NCBI GenBank assembly: GCA_963824345.1
Contig: CAWGOZ010000014.1
Coordinates: forward strand, 71,986 to 135,985
DNA: 64,000 nt
Source: Palsa-89 sp963824345
Lineage (GTDB): Bacteria; Acidobacteriota; Terriglobia; Bryobacterales; Bryobacteraceae
Reading direction: 5' to 3'
Below the pieces are notes generated by a model that was not told the origin of the DNA, did no database searches, and saw only the letters and a list, made by a program, of their open reading frames with translations. Each line of letters opens with the position of its first letter. The stretch's first letter is position 1. The position numbers and the translations under genes were made by a program. This document shows, in pieces, positions 63,672-64,000 of this stretch.

Positions 63672-63916
63672 TCCTGCAGAATATGCTTGTCCAGCGTCAG
63701 GTCCGCCACCAGAGTTTTCAGCTTCCGATTCTCCTCGCGCAGCTGGCGTAGCTCGCGCAGCTCGCTTAATGCCAAGCCGGCATAGCGCCGCTTCCAGCTG
63801 TAGAAAGCCTGCTGCGATACACCCATTTCGCGGCAGATCTCGCTCACTTTCTGGCCCGCTTCGGCCTGCCGCAACGCCCGTACGATCTCCTCTTCGCTGT
63901 GCCCTTTCCTCGGCAT
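63650..63916 (-). CDS. IS3-family transposase OrfA (helix-turn-helix)
   Basis: An 88-residue DNA-binding protein starting MPRKGHSEEEIVRALRQAEA, with a helix-turn-helix (VSEICREMGVSQQAFYSWKR) and a leucine-zipper-like helix (LRELRQLREENRKLKTLVAD) ending ILQEVLSKKA. It recognises the IS ends and dimerises. The ATG at 63916 has GGAGGAAGC upstream; an in-frame codon at 63949 is less likely. Confidence 0.92.
   Translation of the reverse strand: MPRKGHSEEEIVRALRQAEAGQKVSEICREMGVSQQAFYSWKRRYAGLALSELRELRQLREENRKLKTLVADLTLDKHILQEVLSKKA
63656..63662 (-). promoter_or_regulatory. A6G slippery site for -1 frameshifting
   Basis: The minus strand reads AAAAAAG at the end of orfA (TCA-AAA-AAG-GCC-TGA). A -1 shift gives AAA-AAA-GGC and enters orfB, so an OrfAB fusion is made. 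This is the standard signal in IS3-family elements. Confidence 0.85.
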
Positions 63917-64000
63917 GCTTCCTCCTTCTGCCTTCGTCCAGAGGATCACATCCCGGCCCCGTCCTCAACTTATCCGCTGTCTCGTTTTCGGGTTTTGGGT

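Larger units (their letters stand above)
62562..64000 (-). mobile_element. IS3-family insertion sequence, right end at or just past the window edge
   Basis: The left end begins TGACCC; the complement of the last bases of the window begins ACCC, so the element probably ends in TGACCC two bases beyond position 64000. Left and right ends share GAGACAG, AAGTTGAG and GGGATGTGATCC as imperfect inverted repeats of about 45 bp. It holds overlapping orfA and orfB on the minus strand joined by an A6G slippery site. The implied length of about 1.44 kb is normal for IS3 elements. Both frames look intact, so it may be active. Confidence 0.88.

Overview
The window reads as one contig of a high-GC member of Acidobacteriota, most like the Bryobacterales/'Candidatus Solibacter' branch. 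The inference rests on gene content, not on a search: two Oar-like TonB-dependent receptors with N-terminal carboxypeptidase-regulatory-like domains, an 'acidobacterial duplicated orphan' MacB-type permease, a soluble Ser/Thr kinase with a TolB/TPR-like tail, a quinoprotein dehydrogenase with a C-terminal cytochrome domain, and dispersed GACGGTCGCGG-type repeats. No rRNA gene or CRISPR array was seen.

Layout. 1-5.2 kb (+): end of an MsbA-like exporter, then yicC, gmk, rpoZ, coaBC, a family-4 uracil-DNA glycosylase and tmk. 5.2-7.9 kb: YdeI-like protein, inward-rectifier K+ channel, signal peptidase I and a decayed TupA-like ATP-grasp gene. 7.9-12.2 kb (-): cytochrome c maturation genes ccmE, ccmF, ccmH and a zinc-ribbon CcmI-like gene, with variant heme and thiol motifs. 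12.6-16 kb: eutB and eutC separated by a DUF433/DUF5615 pair and followed by a VapBC pair. 16-20 kb (-): lpdA-lipB-E2-DinB operon. 20-22 kb: SpoIIE-type phosphatase, a secreted protein and a 19-bp tandem repeat.

21.9-33.7 kb (-) is the most unusual region. Twelve closely spaced co-directional genes, preceded by a STAS protein, encode an APH-family kinase, a histidine phosphatase, an ACAD10/11-like acyl-CoA dehydrogenase, a hydroxyacid dehydrogenase, 2-oxoacid dehydrogenase E1alpha and E1beta, a cobalt-type nitrile hydratase (alpha, beta, activator), an M24/creatinase-fold hydrolase, an E2 and a MetE-like protein. No amidase is present, so the M24 protein sits where an amidase would be expected. 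Four single-base indels fall in E1alpha, E1beta and M24, either as consensus errors or as early decay.

33.7-37.2 kb is a scarred stretch: a small membrane protein, a cytochrome c, a Leu/Ile/Val-type binding protein, fragments of a second such gene, of a winged-helix regulator and possibly of a transposase, and a 129-bp MITE-like element. 37.3-46 kb: the MacB-like permease, then a five-gene minus-strand operon HpaB family-RidA-DUF1028-M20-S9. 46-60 kb: a frameshifted TonB receptor, a divergent MocR regulator, a quinoprotein dehydrogenase, an intact TonB receptor, an amidohydrolase and a nitronate-monooxygenase-like protein. 60-64 kb: the Ser/Thr kinase, then an isolated 3' fragment of tRNA-Pro(CGG) that looks like the att end of an integrated element, and an IS3-family element with a duplicated left end that nearly reaches its right end at the window edge.
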